Assembly (NCBI GenBank): GCA_033854735.1
Contig: JAWWPY010000585.1
Location: 1 to 46,826 of the forward strand
Direction of reading: 5' to 3'
Origin: JAWWPY01 sp033854735
GTDB lineage: Bacteria; Actinomycetota; Actinomycetes; Streptosporangiales; Streptosporangiaceae
DNA: 46,826 bases
Shown here: positions 17,833-25,233 of the stretch, one piece after another
Position numbering within the stretch: the first letter of the stretch is position 1
How the letters are laid out: every line of letters begins with the position of its first letter
Program-made: the position numbers and the translations under genes
Notes under the pieces: model-generated
The model's input: the letters and a program-made list of their open reading frames with translations, nothing else
Databases searched by the model: none
Told to the model about the DNA's origin: nothing

Positions 17833-19083
17833 ATGGTCACCCCTATGCCCGGTTCCGACCCCCGGGGAGTTATCGCCGGGGGCGGCACTGGCCGGCCGCG
17901 CGCGGGCCTCATCGCCGGCATCGTGGTGGCGATCGCATGCGGGATGGTCGTGCTCGGCACGGACCTGCTGCAGAGCGTGGACGCCGCGGGTCACAGTGTG
18001 GCGCCGTTCTTTATCGCGCTGCCCTTTGCCTTGCTTCCGGTCCCGCTGCTGGTGGCCCTGGTGCTGCTGGTCGACCGGCTCGAGCCTGAGCCGCGGATCA
18101 ACCTGATCTTCGCGTTCGCGTGGGGGGCCGGGATCGCCGCGCTGCTCGCGGCGGTGATCAACACGGCCGGCCTGCTCTTCATCACCCAGCCGGATCTCGG
18201 CAACACCACCGGGCAGTACATCTCCGCGACCTTCGGCGCGCCCGTAGTGGAGGAATCCCTGAAGGGCCTGGTCCTGATCGTGCTCCTGTGGCGGCGGCGC
18301 CAGGAACTGGACGGGCCCACCGATGGGATCATTTATGCCGCCATGGTGGGCCTCGGCTTCGCGATGATGGAGAACTTGGGCTACTACATCGACGCGCTGG
18401 TCCGGCCCGAGGTGGGCGGGGTGAAATTGCTCGGCATGACCTTCGTGCTGCGTGGCGTGCTTTCACCATTCGCGCACCCGATCTTCACGTCGATGACGGG
18501 GATCGGCGTGGCCTACGCCGCCACCCACCGGCGTGGGCGGTGGGCAGTGGCCGTCGGCCTGCTGACGGCCATGTTGCTGCACGGGCTGTGGAACGCGCTC
18601 ACCGCGCAGGGCCTGGCCGGCCTCGGGATCGCCTATGTGGTCCTGGCCTGCGTGTTCGCCGGGCTCATCGGGGTGATCATCGCCGACAGGCGCCGTATCG
18701 TGCGGCTGATCTGGCGATTCCTCCCGGTCTATGAGCCGACCGGCCTGGTCACCGAGGCCGATTTGCGGATGCTGAGCACGCTGCGGGAACGCCGGGCGGC
18801 CCGGCAGTGGGCGCGATCCGCTGGTGGCCGGGCCGCGTCCGCGGCCATGGCGGACTACCAGCTCGCCGCGACCGAACTCGCGCTGGCCCACCTGCGCCAG
18901 GAGCGGGGCGTGATCGCGCCAGGCCCGTTCGAGGAGCGCCGGCGGACGCTGCTGCGGCTGATGGCCACCGCGCGTGGCGCCTTCTTCAAGCAACAGCCCG
19001 AGCCGCCCCAGCCGCCGTGGGCGGCACGCTCCGGCTCGGGCTTCGGCCGTCACCGCCAGGGGCCGACCGTGGAGACCGGCTAA
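17833..19083 (+). CDS. PrsW family intramembrane metalloprotease
   Basis: 416 residues from the ATG at 17833; the frame is open further upstream, but that part overlaps the tkt 5' region. Eight to nine hydrophobic segments span residues 20-300. All PrsW/CPBP-like motifs are present: APVVEESLKGLVLIVLLW (E-E-x-x-K), MMENLGYY (E-N-x-x-Y), SPFAHPIFTSMTGIG (H-P-x-F-T) and LLHGLWNAL (H-x-x-W-N). These are the proposed metal ligands and catalytic Glu. A soluble C-terminal tail of about 130 residues is charged and probably cytoplasmic. In Bacillus, PrsW cleaves an anti-sigma factor; no anti-sigma gene is adjacent here, so the substrate is unknown. Its TAA overlaps the convergent ctaA stop by 4 bp. 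Confidence 0.88.
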   Translation: MVTPMPGSDPRGVIAGGGTGRPRAGLIAGIVVAIACGMVVLGTDLLQSVDAAGHSVAPFFIALPFALLPVPLLVALVLLVDRLEPEPRINLIFAFAWGAGIAALLAAVINTAGLLFITQPDLGNTTGQYISATFGAPVVEESLKGLVLIVLLWRRRQELDGPTDGIIYAAMVGLGFAMMENLGYYIDALVRPEVGGVKLLGMTFVLRGVLSPFAHPIFTSMTGIGVAYAATHRRGRWAVAVGLLTAMLLHGLWNALTAQGLAGLGIAYVVLACVFAGLIGVIIADRRRIVRLIWRFLPVYEPTGLVTEADLRMLSTLRERRAARQWARSAGGRAASAAMADYQLAATELALAHLRQERGVIAPGPFEERRRTLLRLMATARGAFFKQQPEPPQPPWAARSGSGFGRHRQGPTVETG

Positions 19084-20135
19084 CGCACGGCCTGGCCGGG
19101 CGTGACTCCCACCAGGCCCGGCCTGGCCGCTCCGCTCGCCGTCTCGGTGACCGGGCCCCGGTCGCGGGTGGCGAACATCAGCAGCAGGGCCACGATCCAG
19201 ATCAGCACCGAATCAGAGACGTGCACCCAGACCAGGCCGGCCGGCAGCCCGCTGAAGTACTGGCTGTACCCGATCGCCCCCTGCGCGATGACCAGGACAA
19301 ACATCACCCGGCTCAGCCGCGCCGCCCGCTGCGGCACGCCCGTCAGGTGCAAACTGAGCGCCAGCAGGGCGGCCAGCATGCCCAAGGCCCAGCCGATGTC
19401 AGCGTGCGCCTGGGTGACACCTTCCAGTGGCAGGTGATAGCGCGGCACGTTGCCGGCGCCGGCCAGCGGCCCGGTGCCGGTGACCACGGTCCCGGCCGCG
19501 AGCATGAGCGCTACCAGCGCCACCAGTCCCCGGGCCATGATGCGCTGGTCGATGCGCACCAGCGACCGGGCGGGCCCGGTTCCCTCGGCGCACCGGACAT
19601 ACAGCACTGCAGCGATGCCCACGACCGCGATCGACACCATGAAGTGCACCGACACCCAGGCCGGGTTGAGATTCGTCAGCACGACGATGCCACCGAGCAC
19701 AGCCTGCGCCACCACCCCGATCGGCTGTCCGGCCGCCAGCCAGACCAGGTCCCGGCGGCGCCTGCCGCCTGGCCGGAACTGCCACGCGGCGACGAGCACC
19801 ACCACAGCGATCACCATGAGCAGACCGGTCAGCGTCCGGTTGCCGAACTCGATCCAGGTGTGGAACATGGGATCCCCGCGCGTAGGCGCGGCGACCAGGC
19901 TGCTTCTGGTGCACTCCGGCCAGTCCGGGCAGCCCAGGCCGGACTTGCTGAGCCGGACCGCGGCACCCGTCATGATGATCCCGGCGTTGGCCGCAGTCCC
20001 GGCCAGCGCGATCCGCCGCATGATGGCCGGCGTCGGATCGAGGAGCGGCGCCGCCCAGCGCCGCAGGGCCGGGGAAAGCCGGGGCCGCGCCGGGACATCG
20101 GGGCTGTCATCGCGTGGGGCTGGGTCGGCGGGCAC
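19080..20135 (-). CDS. ctaA: Heme A synthase (COX15/CtaA family)
   Basis: 351 residues with eight predicted transmembrane helices. It oxidises the C8 methyl of heme O to give heme A for aa3-type cytochrome oxidase. Four His sit in the positions expected for heme ligands: H92 (FHTWIEFGNRTLTG), H164 (VSVHFMVSIA), H244 (GVTQAHADIGW) and H305 (LVWVHVSDSV). The first loop has LSKSGLGCPDWPEC, with a Cys pair (C69, C75) as in Gram-positive CtaA. The start is GTG at 20135. The partner ctaB (heme O synthase) is not in this window, though in related genomes it is often next to tkt. A 73-bp gap separates it from the EamA gene upstream. Confidence 0.93.
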   Translation of the reverse strand: MPADPAPRDDSPDVPARPRLSPALRRWAAPLLDPTPAIMRRIALAGTAANAGIIMTGAAVRLSKSGLGCPDWPECTRSSLVAAPTRGDPMFHTWIEFGNRTLTGLLMVIAVVVLVAAWQFRPGGRRRRDLVWLAAGQPIGVVAQAVLGGIVVLTNLNPAWVSVHFMVSIAVVGIAAVLYVRCAEGTGPARSLVRIDQRIMARGLVALVALMLAAGTVVTGTGPLAGAGNVPRYHLPLEGVTQAHADIGWALGMLAALLALSLHLTGVPQRAARLSRVMFVLVIAQGAIGYSQYFSGLPAGLVWVHVSDSVLIWIVALLLMFATRDRGPVTETASGAARPGLVGVTPGQAVR

Positions 20136-20208
20136 GCACCTATGGTAGGAGCGCCCCGGCCGGCCCGCATCCCACGGTGCCTTTCACGCCGGTACGGGCC
20201 CGCGCTGC

Positions 20209-21219
20209 CTACGGCGCGGGCGGAGGCTGGGTCCGATCCACGGGATCCCCGCGAGCCGCACCCGCGCAGGCCACCATCACGCAGCCGATGGCGACCCACT
20301 CGCGCGCGACCAGGTCCTGGCCCAGCATGACCAGCCCGACCAGCGCGGCCACCGCAGGCTCCAGGCTCATCCAGATGCCGAACACCTTGGGCGAGATCCG
20401 GCGCAGCGCCTCCAGTTCCAGCGAGTAGGGGATGATCGAGGACAACAGCCCGATCGCGACTCCCGTCGCGAGCACGCCCGGCCGCAGCAGGGCCGCCCCA
20501 CCAGCGATCACTCCGGGGGGCGTGACCAGTATGGCCGCGATCACCATGGCGATCACCAGCCCGGAGGATCCGGGGAAGCGCCGGCCCGTCGCCGCGCTGA
20601 GCAGGATGTAAGCGGCCCAGGTGGCCGCCGCGACCAGTGCGAAGGCGATTCCGGCGAGCACCGCCCCACGGCCGCCATGGCCGGCTGGCCCGGCCGTCCC
20701 CCCGGTGCGGGCCAGCAGCACCACCCCCGTCGCGGCCAGCGTCACCCAGAGCAGGTCCACCGCCCGCCGCGACGCGGCCACCGCCACCGCGAGCGGGCCG
20801 AGGAACTCGACGGTCACCGCGATGCCGAGCGGGATCCTGGCGAAGGCCTGGTAGATCGAGAAGTTCATGACGGCCAGGGTCACGCCGAAGGCCGTCACCA
20901 CCGCGGCATCCCGCCAGCCCCGGCCGCGCGCCAGTTCACGGACCGCCGTGGCCAGCCCGCGCCAGCCGGCCATGACGAGCAGCGCGGCGGCGCTCCACAG
21001 CCGCAGTCCCGTCACGGCCGCGGGCGGGATCTCGGTGAACAACCTGGCCGCCAGTCCCGCGCCGACCTGCACCGAGATGATCCCGGTGAGGACAAGCACG
21101 GGGGGTGGCACCGCGCCAAGCAGTGCCGCACCGATCGGGGCAGGCGCCCGGCCGCTGGCTGTGACCGCTATTCCCAGCGGAACAGGCGGGCGGCGAGGCC
21201 GATGCCGACGGCGGCCCAC
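20209..21219 (-). CDS. EamA-domain (DMT superfamily) exporter, RhtA-like
   Basis: Up to 336 residues from the GTG at 21219. That start overlaps the ABC permease gene by 52 bp, and a later GTG before PPPVLVLTG would remove the overlap, so the start is uncertain. Ten hydrophobic helices form two EamA repeats. Typical pieces are FTEIPPAAVTGLRLWSAAALL, AFARIPLGIAVTVEFLGPLAVAVAASRR, and SSIIPYSLELEALRRISPKVFGIWMSLEPAVAALVGLVMLGQ cut across the second repeat; this last pattern is shared by RhtA threonine/homoserine exporters. It is likely an inner-membrane metabolite or amino-acid exporter. No substrate can be assigned. Confidence 0.85.
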   Translation of the reverse strand: MGRRRHRPRRPPVPLGIAVTASGRAPAPIGAALLGAVPPPVLVLTGIISVQVGAGLAARLFTEIPPAAVTGLRLWSAAALLVMAGWRGLATAVRELARGRGWRDAAVVTAFGVTLAVMNFSIYQAFARIPLGIAVTVEFLGPLAVAVAASRRAVDLLWVTLAATGVVLLARTGGTAGPAGHGGRGAVLAGIAFALVAAATWAAYILLSAATGRRFPGSSGLVIAMVIAAILVTPPGVIAGGAALLRPGVLATGVAIGLLSSIIPYSLELEALRRISPKVFGIWMSLEPAVAALVGLVMLGQDLVAREWVAIGCVMVACAGAARGDPVDRTQPPPAP

Positions 21220-22001
21220 ACGGCGAGCACAGCCAGGTCGCGGAGCGGCAGGCCGCCTCCGTGCTGCAGCACGGAGCGCAGGCCGTCGGAGAGCGCGCCC
21301 GACGGCAGCAGCCGCAGGGCCGTCTGCGTGCCGGCCGGGAACTTTGTCAGCGGGAAGATGACCCCGCCGACGCCGAGCAGGACGAGGTAGACCAGGTTGG
21401 CGGCAGCCAGGGTGGCCTCCGCCCGGAGCGTCCCGGCCATCAGCAACGCGAGCCCGCTGAAGGCGGCGGTGCCCGCGAGGATCAGCAGCACCACCCAGGC
21501 CGCCGCCAGCGGGCCGGCGACCGTCCGCCAGCCGAGCGCCAGGCCGACCCCGATGATGACGATGGCCTGCACGAGTTCGACGCCAATCACGGTCATGGTC
21601 TTGGCGGCGATCAGCCCACTGCGCCGCAGTGGCGTGGAGCCGAGCCGCTTGAGCACCCCGTACCTGCGTTCGAATCCGGTCCCGATCGCCTGGCTGGTAA
21701 ATGCCGTAGACATCACCGCCAGCGCGATGATCCCCGGGACGAGAAAGTCCACCCTGGGCCCGGACCCCACCTTGACCAGCGGCTCGAGGCTGAACGCGGC
21801 CAGCAGCAGCACCGGGATGATCAGGGTGAGCAGCAGCTGCTCGCCATTGCGGACAAGCGTGCGCAGTTCAAGGCCCGCTTGCGCGATGACTATCCGGGCC
21901 AGCGGCGCCGCCCCGGGCGCGGGCGCGGGCCACTCACGCGTCACCGGCCCGCCGCCCTGGCCGGCCAGCCCGCCTCCGCTGGCTGGCCCGGCGGCGCTCA
22001 T
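21168..22001 (-). CDS. ABC-2 type transporter permease
   Basis: 277 residues from the ATG at 22001, which overlaps the ATPase stop as ATGA; the frame is open further upstream inside the ATPase gene. It has the ABC2_membrane layout: a cytoplasmic N-terminus, then six hydrophobic helices (QLLLTLIIPVLLLAAFSL, VDFLVPGIIALAVMSTAF, and so on). The conserved segment GTGFERRYGVLKRLGSTPLRRSGLI follows TM2 (E-R..G.L+.L..TPL). It forms an exporter with the adjacent ATPase. The same pair sits between ctaA and suf in M. tuberculosis (Rv1457c/Rv1458c), where it is annotated as an antibiotic-type exporter. The cargo is unknown. Confidence 0.9.
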   Translation of the reverse strand: MSAAGPASGGGLAGQGGGPVTREWPAPAPGAAPLARIVIAQAGLELRTLVRNGEQLLLTLIIPVLLLAAFSLEPLVKVGSGPRVDFLVPGIIALAVMSTAFTSQAIGTGFERRYGVLKRLGSTPLRRSGLIAAKTMTVIGVELVQAIVIIGVGLALGWRTVAGPLAAAWVVLLILAGTAAFSGLALLMAGTLRAEATLAAANLVYLVLLGVGGVIFPLTKFPAGTQTALRLLPSGALSDGLRSVLQHGGGLPLRDLAVLAVWAAVGIGLAARLFRWE

Positions 22002-22924
22002 GAACGCAACTCCCGCCCGGTCAGCTCGAGAAATACGTCCTCCAGGCTGCGGCTCTCGATGCGCAGATCCTGGGCGAGCACGCCACGCTCGGCACACCAT
22101 GCAGTGACCGCGGCCAGGAGCTGAGGGTCGACGCGGTCATGCACCTCGACGATGTAATGCCCGGCCGGGGACTCCTTGGCGGCGGTGCCCGGCGGCAGGG
22201 CCGCGAGCAGCCCGTCGGTGTCCAGGCCTGGCTCGGCCCGGAACCGGAGCTGGCCGGTAGTGCCGGTGAGGTCCGCGGGGCTGCCCGTCACGACCATCCG
22301 GCCGTGGTCGATGATGGCGACCCGGTCGGCCAGCCGCTGGGCCTCATCCATGTAGTGCGTGGTGAGGATCACGCTGGTGCCGGCGGCACGCAGGCTGGCG
22401 ATCAGATCCCAGGTGGCGTGCCGTGCCTGCGGGTCAAGCCCGGCGGTGGGCTCGTCAAGGAAAACGAGTTCAGGGCGGCCGATCACGGCGGCCGCCAGTG
22501 AGACACGTTGCTGCTGGCCGCCCGAGAGCCGCTTGAAAGGCGTGCGCACGCAGCCCGTGAGCCCCAGCCAGCCGAACAGCACCGCTGGCTCGATGGGCCG
22601 GGCATAGAAGCGTGCGAGCACCCGCAGGTACTCGCCGGCCCGCACGGTGGGCGGGATTCCGCCGGCCTGGAGCATCACGCCGACCTTAGGGCGCAGTTCC
22701 CGGGCGTCGGCGACCGGATCGAGCCCGAGTACCCGGACCGTGCCGCCGTCGCAGCGCCGGTAGCCCTCGCAGATCTCGATCGTCGTCGTCTTGCCGGCCC
22801 CGTTCGGCCCCAGTACGGCGGTGACCGTTCCCCGCTCGGCTCGCAGCGAGAGCCCGTCCACCGCGGTGGTCCGCCCATACCGCTTGACGAGTCCACTGAT
22901 CTCGACTGCGGGGGCAGCGCTCAC
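21998..22924 (-). CDS. ABC transporter ATP-binding protein
   Basis: 308 residues from the GTG at 22924 (VSAAPAVEISGLVKRYG). The frame is also open to a GTG at 23002, but the conserved domain starts just after 22924. Motifs are Walker A GPNGAGKTTT, signature LSGGQQQR, Walker B LVFLDEPTAGLD and switch His in LTTHYMDEA. The C-terminal ~80 residues end RIESRSLEDVFLELTGRELRS, the usual tail of DrrA-like ATPases. It energises the ABC-2 permease it overlaps. It is transcribed away from the GT2-methyltransferase gene across a 276-bp divergent region. Confidence 0.95.
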   Translation of the reverse strand: MSAAPAVEISGLVKRYGRTTAVDGLSLRAERGTVTAVLGPNGAGKTTTIEICEGYRRCDGGTVRVLGLDPVADARELRPKVGVMLQAGGIPPTVRAGEYLRVLARFYARPIEPAVLFGWLGLTGCVRTPFKRLSGGQQQRVSLAAAVIGRPELVFLDEPTAGLDPQARHATWDLIASLRAAGTSVILTTHYMDEAQRLADRVAIIDHGRMVVTGSPADLTGTTGQLRFRAEPGLDTDGLLAALPPGTAAKESPAGHYIVEVHDRVDPQLLAAVTAWCAERGVLAQDLRIESRSLEDVFLELTGRELRS

Positions 22925-23087
22925 GGACGCGAGTCTAGAGGCTCGTGCTCCGCCGCCGGCGTTTGGTCCGGCCGCACCGACTGGCCCATAATCTCTAGCC
23001 ACTGGTACCGGCTCTGCCGCGAGGGTTCCCGGGCACCTGCCCAGTGGGCATCACGCGGTCGCCGAAATCCACTAGAGTGCGGGCTAG

Positions 23088-23130
23088 GAGGGTGTAAAGG
23101 TCGTTCGTCACAGAACGATCTTCAGCCCTC
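23088..23130. promoter_or_regulatory. Long imperfect hairpin in the leader of the GT2-methyltransferase gene
   Basis: GAGGG (23088-23092) pairs with CCCTC (23126-23130). Inside it, AAGGTCGTTC (23097-23106) pairs with GAACGATCTT (23113-23122), with one G-T pair and the 6-base loop GTCACA. The structure lies 70 bases before the GTG at 23201. A TAGAGT at 23073-23078 could be a -10 element, which would put the hairpin at the very 5' end of the mRNA. It has no T-run. It could be a leader structure or an operator; the sequence does not decide. Confidence 0.45.
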
Positions 23131-23200
23131 TGCCTTACTTTCCGCGCAGCGCTGCGCACGAGATCTGATCGCACTCATTCACCTAGGGGGCCTGGAACCC

Positions 23201-24667
23201 GTGAGCGGCATCGAAGTGACTCGCCCTCGTATCGGCGTCTTGGTGGTGGCCTACAACGCCGAGTCAACCCTTCGCGCGACGCTGGACCGTGTTCCGGTTG
23301 ACTTCCGGGAGCGGATCGCCGAGGTGATCGTGCTCGATGACGCGAGTCACGACGACACCTTCGCTCATGGGCGAGCCTGGGCTGAGCGGCCGGACACGCC
23401 GAGCACCCTGGTGGTGCGGCATACCAAGAACCTGGGTTATGGCGGTAACCAGAAGGCTGGTTACAAGCTGGCGCTGGAGCGCGGGCTCGACATCGTCGTT
23501 CTGCTGCACGGGGATGGCCAGTACGCGCCGGAACTGCTGCCGGAGATGGTGGCTCCGCTGGAGCGGGGTGAGTGTGATGCGGTGATGGGCTCCCGGATGA
23601 TGGACAAGGGGGCGGCCCGCCGCGGTGGGATGCCATTGTACAAGCTGGTCGGCAACCGGATCCTCACCCGCGCGGAGAATGCGCTGCTCGGTGCCGAGCT
23701 GACGGAGTTCCATTCCGGATACCGGGCCTATGCCACCAGCGCGCTGCGGGATATTCCGTTCGAGCACAACACCAACGATTTCGACTTCGACACGCAGATC
23801 ATCGTCCAGCTTCTCCACGCCGGAAAGCGAATACTGGAAATTCCGATTCCCACGTACTACGGCGATGAGATCTGCTACGTCAACGGCATCCGCTACGCCA
23901 AGGACGTGGTCAAGGATGTGCTGGAATACCGCCTGGTGACCATGGGTTTCGGCACCTCGGAATGGGTGCCGAAACCGCAGGAATACGCGTTCAAGGACGG
24001 TGACGGATCCTCCCATTCGGTGGTCCTCGAAATGATGGCCGGCCTGCCCAGGAGCCGCATCCTCGACCTCGGCTGTTCGGGCGGCCTGTTCGCCGCCCAT
24101 GCCAGGGCGGCCGGCCACGAGGTGACCGGCGTGGACTACCTGGAGATCCCTGGCGTGCGGGAACGTACCGACCGCTTCGTCAAGGCCAGCCTTGAAGAGG
24201 GCATCCCGGAAGAAGTGGGTGACGGCTTCGACGTCATCGTCGCCGCGGACGTCATCGAGCACCTGTCCCGGCCCGGCGAGGTGCTCCGCGACATGTGCAA
24301 AGTGCTGCGCCCCGGCGGCCAGGTGCTGCTCTCGGTTCCGAACTTCGCGCACTGGTACCCCCGGGCGAGGACCGTCATGGGCCTGTTCGGCTACGACCGC
24401 CGGGGCATCCTGGACGAGACGCACCTGCGCTTCTTTACCCGGGCGACGCTGCGCCGGCTGGTCCGCGCCAGCGGATTCGACATACTGGAGGAGCAGGCCA
24501 CCGGACTGCCGCTCCGGGCCATCCCCGAAGCGGACGGGCGGAGGCTCCGGATCGCTCGCAGCATCGACAAGACCCTGGTCCGCGTCCGCCCTACCCTGTT
24601 CGGATACCAGTACATTCTCAGGCTCACCCCGCACGCCGAGGAAGCGGTGCATGTCGAAGCCATCTGA
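23201..24667 (+). CDS. Bifunctional GT2 glycosyltransferase / class I SAM-dependent methyltransferase
   Basis: 488 residues from the GTG at 23201, preceded by AGGGGG; the open frame continues 230 codons upstream, but that part is antisense to the ABC ATPase gene. Residues 10-245 are a GT2 domain of the polyprenyl-phosphate sugar transferase type: VLVVAYNAESTLRATLDRVP, VIVLDDASHDDT, HTKNLGYGGNQKAGY, LHGDGQYAPELLPEMV (D-x-D-type site) and VMGSRMMDKGAARRGGMPLYK. It has no transmembrane tail. Residues 280-400 are a Methyltransf_11/23 domain: RILDLGCSGGLFAAHARAAG (SAM site), DVIVAADVIEHLSRPGEVL and LRPGGQVLLSVPN. It probably makes or modifies a lipid-linked sugar, with methylation as a second step. 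The next gene is a small SMR-type membrane protein. Confidence 0.9.
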   Translation: MSGIEVTRPRIGVLVVAYNAESTLRATLDRVPVDFRERIAEVIVLDDASHDDTFAHGRAWAERPDTPSTLVVRHTKNLGYGGNQKAGYKLALERGLDIVVLLHGDGQYAPELLPEMVAPLERGECDAVMGSRMMDKGAARRGGMPLYKLVGNRILTRAENALLGAELTEFHSGYRAYATSALRDIPFEHNTNDFDFDTQIIVQLLHAGKRILEIPIPTYYGDEICYVNGIRYAKDVVKDVLEYRLVTMGFGTSEWVPKPQEYAFKDGDGSSHSVVLEMMAGLPRSRILDLGCSGGLFAAHARAAGHEVTGVDYLEIPGVRERTDRFVKASLEEGIPEEVGDGFDVIVAADVIEHLSRPGEVLRDMCKVLRPGGQVLLSVPNFAHWYPRARTVMGLFGYDRRGILDETHLRFFTRATLRRLVRASGFDILEEQATGLPLRAIPEADGRRLRIARSIDKTLVRVRPTLFGYQYILRLTPHAEEAVHVEAI

Positions 24668-24794
24668 CGCGGACGCCCCGCACGGTCCGGACGCGCTCCG
24701 GGACACGCTGTCGGTGGTGCCACCCGCGCAGTCGGCTGAACATCACCAAGCGGGCCGCCCTAGCCTTGACGGCACCTCATCAAGGAGGCATCGC

Positions 24795-25166
24795 TTGACC
24801 ATCGGAAGCGTGGCACTGCTGCTGTTCGCCGTGACCACCGCGGCCATCGGGCAGGTCATGCTCAAACACGGCATGCAGATCGCGACCAGTCGCGCGGCCA
24901 AACCTGGCGGCTCACTGATAGTCAGCGCCGCCCTCTCGCCGTGGGTGCTGTCCGGGCTCGTGGTGTTCGGCGTCTCCGCGATCGCCTGGCTGTCCGCGCT
25001 GTCCCGGGTGCCGCTGAGCGTGGCCTATCCATTCAACGCCCTCGGTTATCTCGGAATCCTGACCGCGAGCGTCGTTGTCCTGCACGAACGCGCCAACGTA
25101 CTGACCTGGGCGGGATCGCTCCTGGTCGTTACCGGGCTGATCATCGTCGTCTTGGCCCGGCCGTAG
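24795..25166 (+). CDS. Small four-helix EamA/SMR-type membrane protein (ArnE/ArnF-like)
   Basis: 123 residues from the TTG at 24795, placed 6 bases after AAGGAGG (24783-24788), the best ribosome site in this area. An in-frame ATG at 24651 would add 48 hydrophilic residues and overlap the previous gene, but has no such site. Four hydrophobic helices are visible: VALLLFAVTTAAIGQVMLKHG, ALSPWVLSGLVVFGVSAIAWL, LSVAYPFNALGYLGILTASVVVL and WAGSLLVVTGLIIVVL. The G-Q-x-x-x-K-x-G in helix 1 and VPLSVAYPF in helix 3 match the ArnE/ArnF half-size flippase subunits. Such proteins move lipid-linked sugars across the membrane, often as dimers. Its place between a polyprenyl-sugar GT2 gene and a GT-C-like gene supports that role (inference). 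Confidence 0.8.
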   Translation: MTIGSVALLLFAVTTAAIGQVMLKHGMQIATSRAAKPGGSLIVSAALSPWVLSGLVVFGVSAIAWLSALSRVPLSVAYPFNALGYLGILTASVVVLHERANVLTWAGSLLVVTGLIIVVLARP

Positions 25167-25233
25167 CTAGGATGCTGGTCTACCCGGCCGTACACCCGGG
25201 TCTCCCGGTTCGCGCTGCTGGAGGTTCCTCGCG

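Noticed and set aside
22508..23200. A 231-codon N-terminal extension of the GT2-methyltransferase
   Set aside because: It is antisense to the ABC ATPase and crosses the divergent promoter. The GTG at 23201 has a ribosome site directly before the GT2 domain.
24651..24794. ATG at 24651 as the start of the small membrane protein
   Set aside because: It would overlap the previous gene and add a hydrophilic, non-conserved-looking stretch, while the TTG at 24795 has a near-perfect AAGGAGG.
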